From the NCBI GenBank assembly GCA_024683955.1, contig JAIKXS010000092.1:1-42837 (forward strand): DNA of 42,837 bases, given 5' to 3'. The position numbers and the translations under genes were made by a program. Source of the stretch: Desulfovibrio sp. (lineage in GTDB: Bacteria > Desulfobacterota > Desulfovibrionia > Desulfovibrionales > Desulfovibrionaceae). Positions 39,484 through 42,837 of this stretch are shown piece by piece. Positions within the stretch are counted from its first letter, which is position 1. Each line of letters begins with the position of its first letter. The notes below the pieces were generated by a model. That model was given only the letters and a program-made list of their open reading frames with translations, did no database searches and was not told the origin of the DNA.

Positions 39484-40266
39484 CTACCGTGCGACTGTTT
39501 GGTCAAGAAATCCCGTTAGCGGTGATGAAGCGTGGGCCTCGCCCATACTTCCGCATCCTCCGAGACCGGCAATTCTAGCTTTTCTTCCGGCCTCAACAGC
39601 TATTTTGAAGGCACATGCCATAGCGACTGGATCACCGGAGGAGGCGATGCCAGTATTCACAAGACATGCGGCAGCCCCCATTTCCATGGCCTCACAGGCC
39701 TGAGATGGAGCTCCAAGCCCCGCATCAACAATAATTGGGACATCAATCTCTTCAATCAAAATTCCGATCATTTCCTTCGTGCGCATACCCCGATTAGACC
39801 CTATGGGTGCGGCAAGAGGCATAACGACACTGGCCCCAGCATCAACAAGACTTCGTGCAACATACAGGTCGGGATTGATATAGGGCAGAACTACAAAGCC
39901 TTCTTTGGCCAGAAGTTCAGTGGCTTTGCAGGTCTCATACCCGTCTGGAAGAAGATGACGTGTATCGGAAATGACCTCAATTTTAACCCAGTTTCCACAG
40001 CCTGCAGCCTTCGCAAGACGCGCCAGACGAACGGCCTCCTCAGCGGTTCTCGCCCCTGACGTATTCGGAAGTAAACGCATTCCTTGTGGGATATGGTCCA
40101 TAACACCTTCCTGTCCCATTCCAACACGCCGCAAGGCAACCGTGATGACCTCAGACCCGCTTGCTTCGCACACTCGCGGTATGAGACTGTCGCTGGCGTA
40201 CTTCCCGGTACCTATAAACAAACGGCTTTGTAGTGCGACCCCTGCTATAGTAAATGTATCTTCCAT
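39484..40266 (-). CDS. thiG: Thiazole synthase ThiG
   Basis: A 260-residue TIM-barrel enzyme that joins deoxyxylulose phosphate, dehydroglycine and the ThiS thiocarboxylate. The opening [12 protein letters not shown] and ITVALRRV are followed by [50 protein letters not shown] and [18 protein letters not shown]. The Lys in NWVKIEV forms the Schiff base. An ATG at 40266 with GGGGGAG just upstream is preferred over the TTG one codon before. It is downstream of thiS and upstream of thiH. Confidence 0.96.
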   Translation of the reverse strand: MEDTFTIAGVALQSRLFIGTGKYASDSLIPRVCEASGSEVITVALRRVGMGQEGVMDHIPQGMRLLPNTSGARTAEEAVRLARLAKAAGCGNWVKIEVISDTRHLLPDGYETCKATELLAKEGFVVLPYINPDLYVARSLVDAGASVVMPLAAPIGSNRGMRTKEMIGILIEEIDVPIIVDAGLGAPSQACEAMEMGAAACLVNTGIASSGDPVAMACAFKIAVEAGRKARIAGLGGCGSMGEAHASSPLTGFLDQTVAR

Positions 40267-40339
40267 CAAATCTCCCCCAAATCATCCTAGAAAAAAAGCT
40301 GCTCTTTTCTTGCGGTACGTTGCGTTACGCTGCACTACC

Positions 40340-40537
40340 CTATCCGCCACCTACAAACTGGACAAACTCCAAAACATCATCCGCATGCAAAGGAGTTTTT
40401 GCATACGCTTCCTTGGCAATAATGGTACCATTCAATTCGGTGACAACCCGTTCGGTGTTCAACGAAAGCTCCTTAAAAAGTTCCTCCAGGGTTGTACTGA
40501 AAATTTCACATCGTTCACCGTTAATAGTCACGTACAT
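40340..40537 (-). CDS. thiS: Sulfur carrier protein ThiS
   Basis: A 65-residue ubiquitin-like sulfur carrier. It begins MYVTINGERCEI, has LN.T.V..ELNGTIIAKEAYA, and ends DDVLEFVQFVGGG with the terminal Gly-Gly that is adenylated and thiocarboxylated. The ATG at 40537 is set by homology and a GGGAG site ten bases upstream; the open frame runs further to 40633 without homology. First gene of the thiS-thiG-thiH-thiF set. I found no TPP riboswitch (THI box) in the 100 bases before it. Confidence 0.93.
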   Translation of the reverse strand: MYVTINGERCEIFSTTLEELFKELSLNTERVVTELNGTIIAKEAYAKTPLHADDVLEFVQFVGGG

Positions 40538-40638
40538 AGCTTTGCAGCTCTCCCTTTCAACCGGCGGAACTGCCGGTTCAAAAAACTCTATGCCGAGCAC
40601 AGCCAAAGTCAAGCCCCTTCCCATACTGAACAAATGGG

Positions 40639-42177
40639 CTATCGATTGCCCATGAATCGAACCCAGAGTTCCTTCAACTCAAACCTCTGCATGCCGATCA
40701 GTTGGGGAAAAGAAAGACATAGTATAGCTGTCATGAACGTGTAGAGCAGGCCACTGATCAAAAAACGCAGAAGAAAAAAGGCGTCACCGAGAGGAAAAAA
40801 ATATGTTATTTCACGGATGGCAAGGGCCAGTCCGAGCAGCAACACGAGGCTTAAAAGCTGATGGGCCATGTTACGCCAAAACGAAAGAGGAATAAAACGT
40901 GCGGCAAACCATAAATAAACGTTGACAGTAATAAACTGCACAAATACCGTCTTTATCGCTAGGCCTGTAGCCCCCAGTCCAAACCCAAAAAGATGATTGG
41001 GGGCCAAAAGAATCCAGGTACAAAGGAATCCATAGACGCACTCAAAGGCCGTGATATTACGCAGGATATGAGTTCTGCCACTTGCATGAAAAACAGAGCC
41101 TGCCAGTTGTCCGTAGGCCTGATGCAACGGATAAAGGGCCATGATCTGCACGGGAAGCAGCGCATCTACATATTGCTCTCCGCCGAAAAGGGCCACAAGA
41201 CTTTTTCCCTCGGCAAGCGTGAAACAGGAAAAATACGCGGCGATGACGTAAAGAAGCGGGGCGAAACGGCTGAGAAGACGCCCCATGGCTTTTTTGTCAT
41301 TTTGCCCCCAGGCAATTGAAAGCTCTCTCATAACAAGGGGGGTCATGGCTGAAACAAAAAGGAAACAGGCCATGCTGACCTTCTGCGAAAGGGCAAAAAA
41401 CCCCTGCTCTGTACTGCCGTTAAAAAGCTGCAAAAGCCAGCGCTCAAGAAAAAGCATACAAAAAGAAAGAAGTGCCTGGACAAAGAGCGGATGGCTATAG
41501 GTAAAGAATTCACGGGAATAGCCGCACAGGGCATCATGTGAAAGGGAGAGGGAAATCCTGCGCCCGCGCCCAAGGAGCTCCCTGTGCGTAACCCACCAAA
41601 ATCCGAGGGCAGTTGCCGTGAGCATCAGATACTGTTGCAAAAACAGTGTGATAATATTGAGTTCTTTTGCCAGGAAGAGGCCGAGCAGAATGCCGACACA
41701 GACGAGGGAAACAAGAGTGCGAAGAATCTCGGAGTGAATGGTCGCCCCTATGGCATCGTTCATGGAGCGCAATACCCGTCCCCACCACGTTAGAAAAGCC
41801 CAGAGGGCGGCAAGGGGGGCGAGCCATAGGGGGACAGAGGGCATAATGCAACTGCCGATGGGCTCATATAGCAGAATGCACGCAACGAGGCCGGCAACAA
41901 GTGCAATAGCGATTGTCAGCCGCATATAAAAGGCAATGAGACCGGACTCCTCCTGCCGTCTCGAAAGGGCATTGTAAAAACACGTGGAGGTACCCATATC
42001 AAGGAAACCGAAAAGCTGCTGAAAAAGCGTCGTGGCAAAGCTATAGTTCCCGTACATGGCAGGTCCCAGCGCACGCGGCAGAAGAGCCTCCATAATAAGA
42101 TAAACCGGGACGGCTGCCAGATTGGCAAGGAGTTTGAAAAGATAGCGCTGTGCAAGAGGTGGCGTTGTTTTAGACAT
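40639..42177 (-). CDS. Polysaccharide flippase, Wzx/MATE-like oligosaccharide transporter
   Basis: A 512-residue integral membrane protein with about 12-14 helices. It opens YLFKLLANLAAVPVYLIMEALLPRALGPAMYGNYSFA, the typical Wzx/RfbX form (few charges, LPR.LGP..YG). LERWLLQLFNGSTEQGFFALSQKVS is the matching second-half motif. Such proteins flip undecaprenyl-linked glycan units across the inner membrane for O-antigen or capsule assembly. No other polysaccharide genes are beside it inside the window, apart from the distant WbsX gene and its decayed neighbour. It ends about 100 bases before thiS. Confidence 0.87.
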   Translation of the reverse strand: MSKTTPPLAQRYLFKLLANLAAVPVYLIMEALLPRALGPAMYGNYSFATTLFQQLFGFLDMGTSTCFYNALSRRQEESGLIAFYMRLTIAIALVAGLVACILLYEPIGSCIMPSVPLWLAPLAALWAFLTWWGRVLRSMNDAIGATIHSEILRTLVSLVCVGILLGLFLAKELNIITLFLQQYLMLTATALGFWWVTHRELLGRGRRISLSLSHDALCGYSREFFTYSHPLFVQALLSFCMLFLERWLLQLFNGSTEQGFFALSQKVSMACFLFVSAMTPLVMRELSIAWGQNDKKAMGRLLSRFAPLLYVIAAYFSCFTLAEGKSLVALFGGEQYVDALLPVQIMALYPLHQAYGQLAGSVFHASGRTHILRNITAFECVYGFLCTWILLAPNHLFGFGLGATGLAIKTVFVQFITVNVYLWFAARFIPLSFWRNMAHQLLSLVLLLGLALAIREITYFFPLGDAFFLLRFLISGLLYTFMTAILCLSFPQLIGMQRFELKELWVRFMGNR

Positions 42178-42262
42178 ACGGTAACATTTATCAAAAAGAG
42201 CAAATACCTTTGCTTATTTGAAAAAGTGAATTTATAGTTTTCAATACAAAAAAACTTTGGAG

Positions 42263-42660
42263 ATGGATAATAAGCTGTACGTAATACAATCAGACAATAT
42301 CACATCTATTCAGGAATTCATTTCAAATTCAGGCAATGCAATTCTTCAAAAAGAGTTTCCACCAGAGAATGTTGCAAAGGGCAATGAACACCCGCCACAA
42401 GATACGGAAAATACAAAAGAGTTCCCGATCTGCTTAACTTGGGAAAAACTACTAGGGTAGACATCAAAACAAAAAAATGTTTGTACGCCATCTCAGGGAA
42501 ATTTGCTACCTTCTCTTCCCTCATCTGCTGGCTCTTCACCCCCTGCGTACGGGGAAAATTCTGTTGATTCTCCTGCGGACGCTGACATTCAAGGCATTGT
42601 CCAACAGTGCCGACCGAAACACCATTTCAACGTCCGTAAGGCTTGCGGGGCAACACGGTG
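42263..42660 (+). pseudogene. Unrecognised reading frame with an in-frame stop at 42458
   Basis: The first 65 codons (MDNKLYVIQSDNITSIQEF..., ending WEKLLG) look like a real N-terminus without hydrophobic segments. A TAG stops the frame at 42458-42460. The same frame then stays open for another 200 bases and reads PSLPSSAGSSPPAYG and SPADADIQGIVQQC, a proline-serine-rich linker-like stretch, before a TGA. It may be a gene with a nonsense mutation, possibly the start of a large surface protein cut off by the window, or just a 65-residue protein. GGAG directly touches the ATG, which is poor spacing. No family recognised. Confidence 0.35.
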
Positions 42661-42837
42661 ACCATCCGCGTCTCTTCACGCAGAACAGGGGCGGTATACT
42701 ACTTACTCCAATCTGCCGAGTGTATCTTTCAGCCTAATCACTATCGAAGATACAATGGATCTGCAACTCATCAAAAATAGAAATATTCATAATTTCGTTT
42801 TATTTAATTATATATCTATAAAAAATACATATTATTT

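Overview
The window looks like a chromosomal segment of a sulfate-reducing or fermenting deltaproteobacterium, most likely Desulfovibrionaceae. The single-chain pyruvate:ferredoxin oxidoreductase next to pta and ackA, the dksA plus NFACT pair, rpmE-DUF1385-prfA and the compact thiS-thiG-thiH-thiF set all fit that group. GC is moderate, intergenic gaps are long and several genes are decayed, which suggests a host-adapted or otherwise degrading genome. This placement is inference from gene content; no 16S gene is present.

Layout. Positions 1-2500 are accessory DNA. Two ISL3-type transposase remnants lie in opposite orientation. Between them is an AT-rich two-gene module, a small conserved partner protein plus an AbiEii-like nucleotidyltransferase, probably toxin-antitoxin. 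An IS5-type remnant is split by the second ISL3 remnant. From 3.6 to 5.6 kb lie a TauE/SafE permease and an amidohydrolase related to aminofutalosine deaminases. tyrS (minus) is followed by a small YjfB-like motility protein gene with an excellent sigma-28 promoter and its own terminator. A tRNA-Ser(UGA) and then an NFACT (RqcH-like) gene, dksA and a WbsX-type glycan gene follow, all on the minus strand. A decayed TPR/O-GlcNAc-transferase-like (GT41) gene fills the next 1-1.6 kb.

From 13.1 to 18.2 kb (plus) are an Mrp/NBP35 ATPase, an unrecognised membrane protein, a PfkB-family kinase and lepA. A decayed stretch precedes the minus-strand rpmE-DUF1385-prfA operon, which diverges from lepB. 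An intact fused gene resembling eukaryotic 6-phosphofructo-2-kinase/fructose-2,6-bisphosphatase lies at 23.4-24.6 kb.

From 25.2 to 33.6 kb a minus-strand block encodes pyruvate-to-acetate metabolism: por, pta, ackA, then a CstA-type peptide/pyruvate transporter. Terminator hairpins follow por, ackA and cstA, so these are probably separate transcripts. Together they would import pyruvate or peptides, oxidise pyruvate to acetyl-CoA and gain ATP by substrate-level phosphorylation.

From 34 to 42.8 kb are a dus gene, an MltC-like lytic transglycosylase, a Skp/OmpH-like lipoprotein with a clear terminator, the thiamine thiazole operon thiS-thiG-thiH-thiF, a polysaccharide flippase, and at the edge a short or interrupted reading frame that I cannot identify.

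The most interesting items are the toxin-antitoxin-like module between inverted IS remnants, the eukaryote-like bifunctional sugar-phosphate enzyme, the sigma-28-driven small protein, and a cysteine-rich insert in the pyruvate:ferredoxin oxidoreductase.
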